Source of the DNA: a virus
Reading direction: 5' to 3' (one strand)
Virus record (IMG/VR): IMGVR_UViG_3300017744_000071
Location: 1-32,992 of that record
Length of the DNA stretch: 32,992 nt
The notes beneath the pieces were generated by a model. It saw only the letters and a program-made list of their open reading frames with translations, was not told the origin of the DNA and ran no database searches. The translations under genes and the position numbers were made by a program. This document shows, piece after piece, positions 21,420 to 30,149 of the stretch; positions within the stretch are counted from its first letter, which is position 1; every line of letters starts with the position of its first letter.

Positions 21420-21696
21420 CGAAGCGACTCCACAAGAGTGGGACTATGCGAGTGCATTGAGTAAGTTGTCTATCAGGAAAACACCAGACCCTGTAGAGCA
21501 ACCTGACCACTACAACAACGGAGCAATAGAAGCTATCGAAGCTATCAAAGCGTCCATGCCTGAGAACGAGTTTAGAGGCTATCTTAAGGGTAACGCACTG
21601 AAGTACCTCTGGCGATATGACTACAAAGGAAAACCAGTAGAGGACTTACGTAAGTGTCGCTGGTATATTGAACGACTAATCAAGGAAATGAATTAA
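21409..21696 (+). CDS. DUF3310-family protein (nucleotide-kinase-like small protein)
   Basis: A 95-residue protein with the DUF3310 signature: PDHYNNGAIEAIEAIKAS, then FRGYLKGNALKYLWRYDYKG and EDLRKCRWYIERLI. The family is common in phage replication regions, and T7 gp1.7, a nucleotide kinase, is usually mentioned in this connection. That activity is not shown by anything I can read here. It sits directly before the ribonucleotide reductase with a TAATG overlap, which supports a role in nucleotide supply. Confidence 0.85.
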   Translation: MSINEATPQEWDYASALSKLSIRKTPDPVEQPDHYNNGAIEAIEAIKASMPENEFRGYLKGNALKYLWRYDYKGKPVEDLRKCRWYIERLIKEMN

Positions 21697-23567
21697 TGGA
21701 CGCATATCAACAGTACATACACAAGTCACGCTACGCTCGTTACCTACCAGAGGAGCAGCGACGTGAGACTTGGGAAGAAACAATTGACCGTTACCTAAAC
21801 TTCTGGATTGAGAAGGGTAGGTTAACACTTGAAGAAGCTAATGGTATCTTTGCAGACATCCACGACATGAACGTAATGCCGTCTATGCGAGCATTGATGA
21901 CTGCGGGTGAGGCTCTTGACCGTGACAACGTAGCTGGCTTCAACTGTAGCTACCTACCTATTGACCACCCTAAAGCGTTTGACGAGATGATGTACGTACT
22001 TATGTGCGGCACTGGAGTAGGCTACTCTGTTGAACGACAATACGTTAGCAAGCTACCTGAAGTAGCAGAGGAATTCCATGATACCGATACAGTTATACAT
22101 GTCGCCGACAGCAAAATTGGATGGGCTAAAGCTTACAGGGAACTTATTAGCTTGCTGTATTCAGGCCAACTTCCAAAATGGGACGTGTCTGGAGTACGAC
22201 TTGCAGGGGCAACCCTTAAGACCTTCGGAGGTAGAGCATCTGGTCCAGAGCCTCTTGTCGATTTGTTCAACTTCACAGTCAGCGTCTTTCGGGAGGCTGC
22301 TGGACGTAAACTTAGCTCCATCGAATGTCATGATCTCTGCTGTAAGATTGCACAGATCGTCGTCGTCGGAGGTGTACGCAGGTCCGCTCTCATCAGTCTG
22401 TCTAACCTCACTGACGATAGACTCCGAAGATGCAAGTCAGGCCAGTGGTGGCAAGATAATCCTCAACGCGGACTAGCAAACAACAGCGCTTGCTATACAG
22501 AGAAGCCAGACTTCGAGGCATTTTTAAATGAGTGGAAAAGTTTATACGAGTCCCGTTCAGGAGAGCGAGGTATGTTCTCTAGAGTCGCAAGTCAAAAGCA
22601 AGCTGCAAAGAACGAGCGACGAGATGCTTCCTATGATTTTGGAACTAATCCATGTAGCGAAATCATCTTACGGCCTAACCAATTCTGCAATCTATCAGAA
22701 GTTGTTGTCAGGGCAGAGGATACACTCTCAGACCTCAAACGAAAAGTACGTACTGCGTCTATCCTTGGAACTCTACAGGCTACCCTAACTGACTTCCGCT
22801 ACCTACGTAAGGTATGGCAGAAGAACACAGAGGAAGAAGCACTACTGGGTGTGTCGTTAACAGGGATCATGGATCATCCAACCCTATCAGGAAGGAGAGA
22901 TAAAGGTGTACTCAAAACGTGGCTTACTGAGCTTAAAGAAGAGGCTATTAAAACTAACGCAGAATGGGCTAACCGTCTTGGCATTAACATTAGCACTGCC
23001 ATTACTGCTGTTAAGCCTTCCGGCACTGTTAGTCAGTTGGTGGATTCTGCGTCTGGCATCCACCCTAGATACTCAGATCAGTACATTAGACGAGTTAGAG
23101 CGGACGCCAGAGACCCACTCTGTTCCGTCTTAGAGGCAGCAGGAATCCCTGTAGAGGACGACGTCATGTCACCCACTACTAAGGTATTCAGCTTCCCTAT
23201 AAAATCCCCTGACGGGGCTGTGGTGGCCTCTGAGATGGGTGCAATGGAACAACTTGAGCTATGGGAGATTTATCAGGACTTTTGGTGTGAGCATAAGCCG
23301 TCCATGACATGCTACTACCGTGATGATGAATTCCTTGAGGTAGGCCAGTGGTTGTACAACAAGTTCGACAAGATTAGTGGAGTATCGTTCCTCCCTTATT
23401 CCGAACATACGTACCAACAGGCTCCTTACGAACCCATAGACTTAGAGACCTATAAGAAGCTTAAGGAGGAATTCCCAGAGACGATTGATTGGAACATCTC
23501 TGAGAACTCTGACATGACAGAAGGGTCTCAGCAGTTAGCTTGTACGGGCAATAACTGCGAGTTGTAA
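21696..23567 (+). CDS. nrdJ: Class II (adenosylcobalamin-dependent) ribonucleotide reductase
   Basis: A 623-residue monomeric-type RNR. Visible features are FNCSYLP (redox Cys near 84), MCGTGVGYS, GGVRRSALISL, NPCSEI (thiyl-radical Cys and Glu, about residues 318-322), QFCNLSEVV (partner Cys), VKPSGTVSQL and the C-terminal C-x4-C relay (ACTGNNCEL). No NrdB-like small subunit and no glycyl-radical motif occur nearby, as expected for class II. It reduces ribonucleotides for phage DNA synthesis and needs host B12 but no oxygen. It is last in the replication operon and is followed at once by a terminator. It is shorter than the 739-residue Lactobacillus enzyme but keeps the key residues. Confidence 0.95.
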   Translation: MDAYQQYIHKSRYARYLPEEQRRETWEETIDRYLNFWIEKGRLTLEEANGIFADIHDMNVMPSMRALMTAGEALDRDNVAGFNCSYLPIDHPKAFDEMMYVLMCGTGVGYSVERQYVSKLPEVAEEFHDTDTVIHVADSKIGWAKAYRELISLLYSGQLPKWDVSGVRLAGATLKTFGGRASGPEPLVDLFNFTVSVFREAAGRKLSSIECHDLCCKIAQIVVVGGVRRSALISLSNLTDDRLRRCKSGQWWQDNPQRGLANNSACYTEKPDFEAFLNEWKSLYESRSGERGMFSRVASQKQAAKNERRDASYDFGTNPCSEIILRPNQFCNLSEVVVRAEDTLSDLKRKVRTASILGTLQATLTDFRYLRKVWQKNTEEEALLGVSLTGIMDHPTLSGRRDKGVLKTWLTELKEEAIKTNAEWANRLGINISTAITAVKPSGTVSQLVDSASGIHPRYSDQYIRRVRADARDPLCSVLEAAGIPVEDDVMSPTTKVFSFPIKSPDGAVVASEMGAMEQLELWEIYQDFWCEHKPSMTCYYRDDEFLEVGQWLYNKFDKISGVSFLPYSEHTYQQAPYEPIDLETYKKLKEEFPETIDWNISENSDMTEGSQQLACTGNNCEL

Positions 23568-23572
23568 ACTAC

Positions 23573-23597
23573 AGGGGCCTTAGCGCCCCTTTTCTTT
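23573..23597 (+). terminator. Rho-independent terminator ending the rightward operon
   Basis: AGGGGC (23573-23578), loop CTTAGC, GCCCCT (23585-23590), then TTTTCTTT. It lies six bases after the RNR stop. In the leftward direction the same hairpin is not followed by a T run, so it should mainly stop rightward transcription. The stop codon of the leftward gene at 23580 lies inside the loop. Confidence 0.85.
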
Positions 23598-25214
23598 ATC
23601 CTCTTGTTGACCCCTAAGACCAACACCAGCGCCGGTAGTTAACATACCTGCGGACCTTATTCTTTCACCTTTAACAACTTTAGGATCAGCCTTTATTCCC
23701 GCTATTCTCTGTACAAGCTCTGTATAAGACTCTGTCATTTCATCTTTTGCAGGGACTTTAACTTTTCTAGCAAGCTTCATCGCGTCTTCACTAGCCGCGT
23801 TAAAGATCATAGGCGGTGTAGCGTTTACCATTCGATTAGGCAGTGCTTTTTCTACCGCTTTACCTACTCCCGGCACATTCTCAAGGAAATTGTTTTCGTC
23901 TGAGACAACCGTAGTTACTCTACCATTAGGCGCTAGCTTACCTACATAATTAACACCACCTTCAGTAATTGCAGTGCCTTGCAGTGAACCAGTAAAGTAG
24001 AAACCTCCGTTCTTTTTGGCATTCTCTAGTATCTCTTCATCCGTCTTACCCATCTTAGGGTGTAAGGTAAGTTTAGGCGAGTCTTTAAATTTAGCTAGTA
24101 TAGTCTCATTACTAGGATTTTTACTGTTCTTATAAAGAGTAGCAAAGGTTCTTACAGGTCCTTTGTGTGCAAAGTCAAAAGCGTGGTTTCCTGTTTGGTT
24201 TGTTGTAGGAGTCTTTATGTTTATCTTAGGTGCCGCAGCGTCTGCAAACTTTTCTGCTCCTTCTCCTTTACCTACTTTCCATACTTCTCCTATGTGCTCT
24301 TCAAAAAAGTCAAGGTCTCTTTGGGGTGTACTGTTTCTTGCCCCTACTTGTTTTACAAGATCAGAGTAAACACCGGGACGGAAGGTAGCAGTCTCAGACA
24401 TGTAGCTGATTCTATCGACAGTATCAAGAGCAGGATCAACAGGGCCTTCTCTGCCTAGTCGTGTGTTAGTGACAATATTCTGTTGCCCTTGAGAAACAGC
24501 CTTAGATAAGTCTCTTTGTGAACCCTGAGATAATTCTTGTGCTACATCTCTTGTTGTTGGGTTGACACCTGTACTGTAATATAAGGCACGACTGTCAGGG
24601 TCCATTAAGTTAAATAAACCTTTCTTTGTACCTTCTCCTGCCCATTTAGCAAAGTCCTGTACTTTCATCCTGCCTTGCATTACTTCTTCAGGAGTTTTTG
24701 CACCTTTGACTGCGTTCGCTACCGCAGGACCTACTTTAGGGACCTTTCTTGCTTTGTCTGCAAAAGCCTGTGGATCTCTAGCTACGTAGTTATCAAACCT
24801 ATTTGGCACAGCGTCCTTAGGAATGTCGGTAGGCCCATAGAAGTTAGGGATGTAGTTTTCAGGAGAACTCAAGAATAAACCAGCATTCTCTTTAGCCCTG
24901 TTTAGATTGGGAAGCGCCTCTTGTGTTATCTGAGCGCCTTTACGCATCATCCCAAGACCGCCCAAGGGAACGTAGTTAGCAGGGGTGAGTGCTTCTTCAG
25001 CAATAAAGTTAGCAGGAGCCATAGCGTCAACTGTGGTTCTTCGGGGGGCCGACATAGGTATCCCCTCTGATCCAGCGTACACAGGCAACTCTAGAGAACC
25101 AAAAGGGTTTTTAATAGCAGGATTAAGGAAAGCGCTTGTAGCCTGTTTGCTATACTCTCGTGCTTTAGGCCCTGCTCTTAGAGCCTTACGAAGCTCAAAG
25201 ATGTCATTGCTCAT
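23580..25214 (-). CDS. Large virion-associated protein, possible internal/ejection protein
   Basis: Start chosen at ATG 25214 (MSNDIFELRKALRAG), with GAGGAG seven bases upstream and a short overlap with the preceding gene. The 544-residue product is basic, with no membrane helix and no catalytic signature I can read. Segments such as NRFDNYVARDPQAFADKARKV, LFNLMDPDSRALYYSTGV and GVEKALPN-like stretches resemble the long, poorly conserved last genes of podovirus structural operons. The order after tail tube proteins suggests an ejectosome or internal virion protein. It is last in the late operon, converging on the RNR gene. Confidence 0.5.
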   Translation of the reverse strand: MSNDIFELRKALRAGPKAREYSKQATSAFLNPAIKNPFGSLELPVYAGSEGIPMSAPRRTTVDAMAPANFIAEEALTPANYVPLGGLGMMRKGAQITQEALPNLNRAKENAGLFLSSPENYIPNFYGPTDIPKDAVPNRFDNYVARDPQAFADKARKVPKVGPAVANAVKGAKTPEEVMQGRMKVQDFAKWAGEGTKKGLFNLMDPDSRALYYSTGVNPTTRDVAQELSQGSQRDLSKAVSQGQQNIVTNTRLGREGPVDPALDTVDRISYMSETATFRPGVYSDLVKQVGARNSTPQRDLDFFEEHIGEVWKVGKGEGAEKFADAAAPKINIKTPTTNQTGNHAFDFAHKGPVRTFATLYKNSKNPSNETILAKFKDSPKLTLHPKMGKTDEEILENAKKNGGFYFTGSLQGTAITEGGVNYVGKLAPNGRVTTVVSDENNFLENVPGVGKAVEKALPNRMVNATPPMIFNAASEDAMKLARKVKVPAKDEMTESYTELVQRIAGIKADPKVVKGERIRSAGMLTTGAGVGLRGQQEDKEKGR

Positions 25215-26811
25215 TCTCAGGCTCCTCGTTGATGTTCGCAAGCATTTGAGCCAGCATAACTTTATCAGCCCTTAGTGTAGCCATTGTTTCTGCTGTTACG
25301 TTAGCGCCCTGAATCATTTTGTCAGTAGCCCCTAATAACTCTCTGACAACTGCTTGTCTTCGTCTTTTACGAGTCATACGAGCCAAGCCCATTGCCGCTG
25401 CTCCTCCGCCAATAGCCGCACCTAATACCGGCATACCCCCCAATGCAGCACCGCCAGCAGCAGCAGTAGCACCAAGGGCTAAAGGAGTAGTTGGAAACCG
25501 GAGACCAGAGAAGTCCTCAATACCTTTTACTGTACGTCCTAACATAGTCTGATTAATGGCTTTACCTGCTTTAACGTCTAGTAAACCCTTAGCTCTAAAC
25601 AGCATAGACATGCCGTTAATAAGCCTGTAAGCTTCGTCGTCAGGCATCAACTTAAGAAATGCTTGGTTTAACTCGTCCCTTACGTACTTACCTGCTACTT
25701 CTTTTGCTCCTGCTAAATCAGGGTTCTCAAGACCTGCTGAGGGTTTCTTACGAAAAATCTTTTTGTCTAGCGCACGGCGAACCTCGAGGATGTCCCTAGC
25801 TGTAATTGTGCCGTTTTTAGCCGCCCTTTCTTCAAGCCTTTTAACAGCCGTGTCAATAAACTTATCTACCTGTTTTTGTGCTCCGTCCATTAACTCAACG
25901 TATTCATCAAGATCATGGAACCCAGCCTTGAGATCTTCTAGAGAAGTAGCTAAAGTTTGTACTTGTGTCTTAGGGTTCTTAGACCTTCTAATGTAAAGCT
26001 GAAGATCAGCCTCGTGTCTAGCCAACTGGCTGTCCACAACTTTTGCATTTACAGCAGGGTTACGATCACCTTTGTAGTCTGGTAGAGTGTCCAGATAATC
26101 AATCACTATTTCTTCAGAAGGAGAGTGCATGTACACGTTACGATTCATAGCCCCTACAGGCTCTATAGTACCCGGAGCTTTAACGTAGTCTTCCGGTAGT
26201 AGGCTGTCTGCTATGGCTTTACGCTCTTCTGATAAGCGAGATTCTGTAGCTCTTTTAGTAGCCTCAACTGTTGCTGATCTAGGAACTCCCGGAACTTTAG
26301 GTAGTGCCATCTTAGCACCAGCACCTGCAATATTCAAAGCAGCTTCAGCAGTAGTAGCCGCCTCTGGGTACTGTTGCGCTAATGCACCTACCTTTTCCAT
26401 GCCGCTTTGTAACATAGAGCCTTCGTACGCTTCAGATATACCACGTTGTACAGGCTCAGGAGTATACCTACGGTAGGCTTCTCCTGCTACTTCGCCTAAT
26501 GTTTCTCCAGCAGCGCCTACACCAGCAGCAATGCTAGTACCAACACGGAATTTACCGGGGAGTTGCTCCATGTCTCCAGCAAGACCTCTGTAACGCTCAC
26601 GAGTCTCTTTGAATCGCTCTGGTGTTTCTTCTACCATACCCCTCATGCTTTCAGGCTCACGAGGACGTGGGGGAGTTACAGTAAAAGTTTCTCCTCCGAC
26701 AACACCAATAACTTCTCCTGTTTGTGGATTAGTAGCTGTTTTGAGAGGCAACCATTGTTCACCGTCCCAATACACTTTTTTGCCTGTTTGTGGATTAGTT
26801 GCTGTCTGCAT
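25204..26811 (-). CDS. Probable internal virion/ejection protein with Gly/Ala membrane-like segment
   Basis: A 535-residue protein. The N terminus carries two copies of TATNPQTG (residues 3-10 and 25-32), spaced by KKVYWDGEQWLPLK, which looks like a small domain repeat. Long charged helices follow. Near residues 440-480 lies a Gly/Ala-rich hydrophobic stretch (LALGATAAAGGAALGG, VLGAAIGGGAAAMGLA) of the glycine-zipper kind, then RKRRRQ. Such segments are typical of proteins ejected to build a channel across the host envelope (as T7 gp14-16). This is inference; no enzyme motif is visible. Confidence 0.5.
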   Translation of the reverse strand: MQTATNPQTGKKVYWDGEQWLPLKTATNPQTGEVIGVVGGETFTVTPPRPREPESMRGMVEETPERFKETRERYRGLAGDMEQLPGKFRVGTSIAAGVGAAGETLGEVAGEAYRRYTPEPVQRGISEAYEGSMLQSGMEKVGALAQQYPEAATTAEAALNIAGAGAKMALPKVPGVPRSATVEATKRATESRLSEERKAIADSLLPEDYVKAPGTIEPVGAMNRNVYMHSPSEEIVIDYLDTLPDYKGDRNPAVNAKVVDSQLARHEADLQLYIRRSKNPKTQVQTLATSLEDLKAGFHDLDEYVELMDGAQKQVDKFIDTAVKRLEERAAKNGTITARDILEVRRALDKKIFRKKPSAGLENPDLAGAKEVAGKYVRDELNQAFLKLMPDDEAYRLINGMSMLFRAKGLLDVKAGKAINQTMLGRTVKGIEDFSGLRFPTTPLALGATAAAGGAALGGMPVLGAAIGGGAAAMGLARMTRKRRRQAVVRELLGATDKMIQGANVTAETMATLRADKVMLAQMLANINEEPENEQ

Positions 26812-26813
26812 GA

Positions 26814-28073
26814 TTATTGATCCAATTCAAAACCTTCGGGAAGTACTGCTTCTGCTTCTTCTCTTTTTTCTGGCATAGTTATGCTTGGGAAGCTCGTCAT
26901 GTTTTGTTCACCTACCCGTTTTGCGGTGGCGGTTCTAACATTGTTAAAGTTTTCTACAGTCTTAACCATAGCGTTTCGTCGAATGTTTAACAAACTAAAC
27001 AAAGCTTCCTGTTGTGTTGTAATGTCCGCAGCAGCAATCAACTTAGCGTACTCTCTATCCGCATCTGACAAACCCGTACCCGAACCGAAGTCTTTGATCT
27101 GGTCAGCAACGATTTTACCTGCTTCAGAAATAAAGGTTTCAGCGTTTGTAACTGCGGGATCGTAAGGCAGTCCAATAAGCTCACCAAAACGCCTTAAATT
27201 AAGCTCCATATTGGCCGCAAGACCCGTAGGCATACCGCCTTCTAAACGCCCTGTTTGTCTGTCAATTAACTCAATCATGTTACGAGCGTCTTGTGCTTTA
27301 GTATTAAGCTCAACAAAATTAGTAACATTGGCTTCTGCCATTGCCTTAGCGCCAACTTCTTGTCCTTTGTCAATAACTTCTTGAACTTGTGGAGCCTTGC
27401 GTACCAACTGAAGATCACTAGCTTTAACGTACGTGTTAGTCTGATCGTTATAGACTAAACCAAAGTCGTTTACGTTGACAGCTTTGATGTTGCCTTCTGC
27501 GTCCTGCCAAGCTTCTAGTTTACCTGTGCGTCCTTTAAGTAAATCGTCTGCTTCTTCTTTAGAAAGAGGGCCTAGAGCAGTAATTTGAGCAATAGTAAAC
27601 CCAGCCATTCTTAGTTTTGCTTTAATAACGGCAGGATTGTCTAAAGGAAGCTGTTCAATTTGAAACTCTCGAATGTCTTCACTAATACTTCTAAGCTCTT
27701 GCATGTCCGTAGTAGCTCGTGCTGTTGCTGCTTGTTCTACAAGACCAGCACTTTCTGCTGCAACTGCTACCTTTTCTCGAAAATCATTTATTTGCTTTTG
27801 TTCTGCTTGTTGTGCCCCTAATGTTCTAGCAGCAGAAGCGTACTTAACAGCATTGCCCATGTCGCCTTGAGTTTGGTAATAACTCGCTAGACCACCAAGG
27901 CCCTCAACAGTGTTAGGATCAAAAGCAGATAACTGCCTCTTTTTTTCTTTTTCTTGTTCTATAGCAACGGCTGTCGTAGGAGCTTGTCCAATGCGTTGCC
28001 CAACTTGAAAAAGATTTTGGGCGTATCCCGGTCTCATCATAGACTGTAGAAACCCTTGTGAATAAGTAGCCAT
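26814..28073 (-). CDS. Probable internal virion protein, helical
   Basis: A 419-residue protein, mostly helical and charged. It starts MATYSQGFLQSMMRPGYAQ, a start style common to internal virion proteins of this group. Residues 330-400 include IVADQIKDFGSGTGLSDADRE and YAKLIAAADIT, then helices to an acidic C terminus (VLPEGFELDQ). GSGTGLSDxDRxxA is a motif I associate with phage DNA-transfer proteins. An AAGGAG site, overlapping the preceding stop, lies six bases before the ATG. Confidence 0.55.
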   Translation of the reverse strand: MATYSQGFLQSMMRPGYAQNLFQVGQRIGQAPTTAVAIEQEKEKKRQLSAFDPNTVEGLGGLASYYQTQGDMGNAVKYASAARTLGAQQAEQKQINDFREKVAVAAESAGLVEQAATARATTDMQELRSISEDIREFQIEQLPLDNPAVIKAKLRMAGFTIAQITALGPLSKEEADDLLKGRTGKLEAWQDAEGNIKAVNVNDFGLVYNDQTNTYVKASDLQLVRKAPQVQEVIDKGQEVGAKAMAEANVTNFVELNTKAQDARNMIELIDRQTGRLEGGMPTGLAANMELNLRRFGELIGLPYDPAVTNAETFISEAGKIVADQIKDFGSGTGLSDADREYAKLIAAADITTQQEALFSLLNIRRNAMVKTVENFNNVRTATAKRVGEQNMTSFPSITMPEKREEAEAVLPEGFELDQ

Positions 28074-28083
28074 TAGTTACTCC

Positions 28084-29916
28084 TTAAGTAAAAATCTCGC
28101 CTAGTGCTTCATACAAAGGATTACTTTCGGAAGGCGCTAATACACCTCCTAATAATCCCGTACCAAGTTGACCAAACAACTCTGCTTGTCCAAGACCTGA
28201 ACCAAGCAACGCCTGTAGTCCACCCATTTCTGCTTGGCCGTACAAACCAGCGCCTTGTAGCTGACCGCGTTGAGCCAGTTCTGCTCCCGGCATAGCTGCT
28301 TGTAGTACGTTAAGAGCTTGTGCCTGTGGCAAGTAAGCCGTACCAAGAGCACCTGTGCCAAGCTGTTGTTGCAACTGTTGTAACCCAAGACCACCGCTTA
28401 ACAAACCTTGACCTGCGGTTAACGCCTGTAGTCCCTGCTGTTGTCTTGCCGCATCTAAAGCTTGCTGTTGTCCTGCTAAAGTTGCGCCTAAACCAGCAAA
28501 CTGAGAACCAAGTCCTGCCTGTTGAGCCTGAAGACCTCCTGCAGTCTGTGCCAATTGAGCAGCCTGACCAGCAGCAGTAGTAGCTCTTCCAAGACCTTCT
28601 GACTGTAACCTTGATTGTACTTGCTCTGCGGACAGCCCAAGCTGTGCAAGCTGTGTAGCTCGTTGTTGTGCTTGGGACTGTAAAGCAGACTGCGCTTGTT
28701 GCGCTTGTAAACCTGCGCCAGCCATTTGCATTTGACGTCCAAAGCCTTCGGACTCAAGCTGTGCTTGAACACGCTCCGCAGAAAGACCAAGTTGTGATAA
28801 CTGAGAAGCTCTTTGTTGTGCTTGAGATTGTAGTTGACTTGACAAACCAGCTTGCTGCGTAAACATACCACCAAGGGCTTGAGCTTCGCCCAAAGCTCTC
28901 TGACGTTCCGTACCTGCTTGTTGTATAGCAGATAAAGATGCTCTATTACGTGCTTCTTCTTGGGCTGTAGCCATAGCCAACTGCTCTGGTGTAGCACCAC
29001 CATAAGCTGCTGAACGTGTACCAAGTCGTCCTTGTGCGGCTAATCGTTGTTCTAGAGCTAAACGCTGACGTTCTTCTTCAGGACGTTGAGTAGCACGTAT
29101 ACGCTCAAATACTTCTGCTTCTCGTGCGCCTGTAGGTTGCATTACTTGTTGTGCCGCTTGACCTGCTAGACCGCCGTACTGTTGTCGTAAGGCTTCTACG
29201 TCTGTGGGGGCCGTAGTAGCAAGCCCTTCCATACCTAAACCCAAACCTCTTGAAGCTAAAGCACCGGCACCGGTACGAACACCGGGGTCTTGTATACCTG
29301 AGTAAGTTTGAGTTACGTCAGGAGCACCACCAGACAACCCTGCGCCGCCTAAGCCTAACGCTTGCTGACCCAAAGCACCTATGCCAGCACTAGGCTGTTG
29401 ACCCATGAGTCCACCAACTTGTCCTGCAAATTGTCCACGAAGTAAGTTAATGTCCGCAGGTTGCATTCCAGCAGCACCCATAAACTGACCACCTAGTCCA
29501 AAGGCTTGCTGTGCAGCAGCTTGGGTAGGAGCCATGCCAAACGTAGGCTGACCCATTAGTTGCTGTCCTGCACCAAGAGCACCAAGGCCAGCCTGAGTTA
29601 ACTGAGGTTGTCCTGCTACAGGTTGTCCAAACATTTGACCTGCTTGGCCCATAAGTTGTTGACTAATGGCTTGTTCTTGTGGAGACAAAGCTACGCCAAG
29701 TCCTCCTTCAGGAGTTGTTGTAAGCGCACCGCCAGTACCTGTTGTTACAGTAAAAGGTCTAAACTGTGTTTGCTCTAGTTGTTGTTGAGCTAAAGCACTT
29801 CCTCCTTCACGGGCTTGTTCACCAATTTGACCAAGGCGTTGATAAGCCTCTCCGGTAAGAAGACCACCAGCAGCAGCAACACCGCCTAGACCTAATAACT
29901 GAGCTAATTCACTCAT
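28084..29916 (-). CDS. Gln/Gly/Ala-rich repeat protein, probable virion structural protein
   Basis: A 610-residue protein dominated by Q, G, A and L. After a hydrophobic start (LAQLLGLGGVAAAGGLLTG), residues 100-250 repeat GLGG/AQQ/LMGQ motifs, and residues 370-460 hold two copies of a roughly 55-residue unit with QSQAQQRA, QLGLSAE, VQxxLxSEG and FGRQ/LGRA. The low complexity produces open frames on the other strand and in other frames (for example 28488-29024), which are shadows. It is probably a helical rod-like internal or tail component. Its ATG overlaps the preceding stop (TAATG). No enzymatic motif is visible. Confidence 0.55.
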   Translation of the reverse strand: MSELAQLLGLGGVAAAGGLLTGEAYQRLGQIGEQAREGGSALAQQQLEQTQFRPFTVTTGTGGALTTTPEGGLGVALSPQEQAISQQLMGQAGQMFGQPVAGQPQLTQAGLGALGAGQQLMGQPTFGMAPTQAAAQQAFGLGGQFMGAAGMQPADINLLRGQFAGQVGGLMGQQPSAGIGALGQQALGLGGAGLSGGAPDVTQTYSGIQDPGVRTGAGALASRGLGLGMEGLATTAPTDVEALRQQYGGLAGQAAQQVMQPTGAREAEVFERIRATQRPEEERQRLALEQRLAAQGRLGTRSAAYGGATPEQLAMATAQEEARNRASLSAIQQAGTERQRALGEAQALGGMFTQQAGLSSQLQSQAQQRASQLSQLGLSAERVQAQLESEGFGRQMQMAGAGLQAQQAQSALQSQAQQRATQLAQLGLSAEQVQSRLQSEGLGRATTAAGQAAQLAQTAGGLQAQQAGLGSQFAGLGATLAGQQQALDAARQQQGLQALTAGQGLLSGGLGLQQLQQQLGTGALGTAYLPQAQALNVLQAAMPGAELAQRGQLQGAGLYGQAEMGGLQALLGSGLGQAELFGQLGTGLLGGVLAPSESNPLYEALGEIFT

Positions 29917-30149
29917 TAGTACGTACCTCCATCAATTGTCCCTGTTGACAGCGTACCGTTAAACGTCAATGCAGGTATTGTTACTGTGCCTGTAAAGGTT
30001 GGTGAAGCAATGTCTGCTTTAGTAGCAACGGCTGTTGATATAGAATCAAATTCTGTTTCAAACTCTGCGCCTTTAATGATTTTACCGCTGTCACCGGAAG
30101 GTAGACTGTCTTTAGCGGCAAAGTCAGTAGTCTTTGTATAGTTACTCAT
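29916..30149 (-). CDS. Short fibre-like tail protein (77 residues)
   Basis: The product is MSNYTKTTDFAAKDSLPSGD, then KIIKGAEFETEFDSISTAVATK and ASPTFTGTVTIPALTF, ending GTIDGGTY. ASPTFTGTVT is the short beta repeat of tail-fibre shafts, and the N terminus is a common start of marine phage fibre proteins. It looks like a complete minimal fibre or an N-terminal attachment domain on its own. Its last six residues match those of the 508-residue fibre at 3683-5209. It is coupled on both sides (ATGA and TAATG). Confidence 0.7.
   Translation of the reverse strand: MSNYTKTTDFAAKDSLPSGDSGKIIKGAEFETEFDSISTAVATKADIASPTFTGTVTIPALTFNGTLSTGTIDGGTY

Noticed and set aside
28488-29024. 178-residue alternative frame within the Gln-rich gene
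   Set aside because: It is a shifted reading of low-complexity DNA, with improbable composition (Leu/His/Lys/Val runs), and lies wholly inside a well-started gene.
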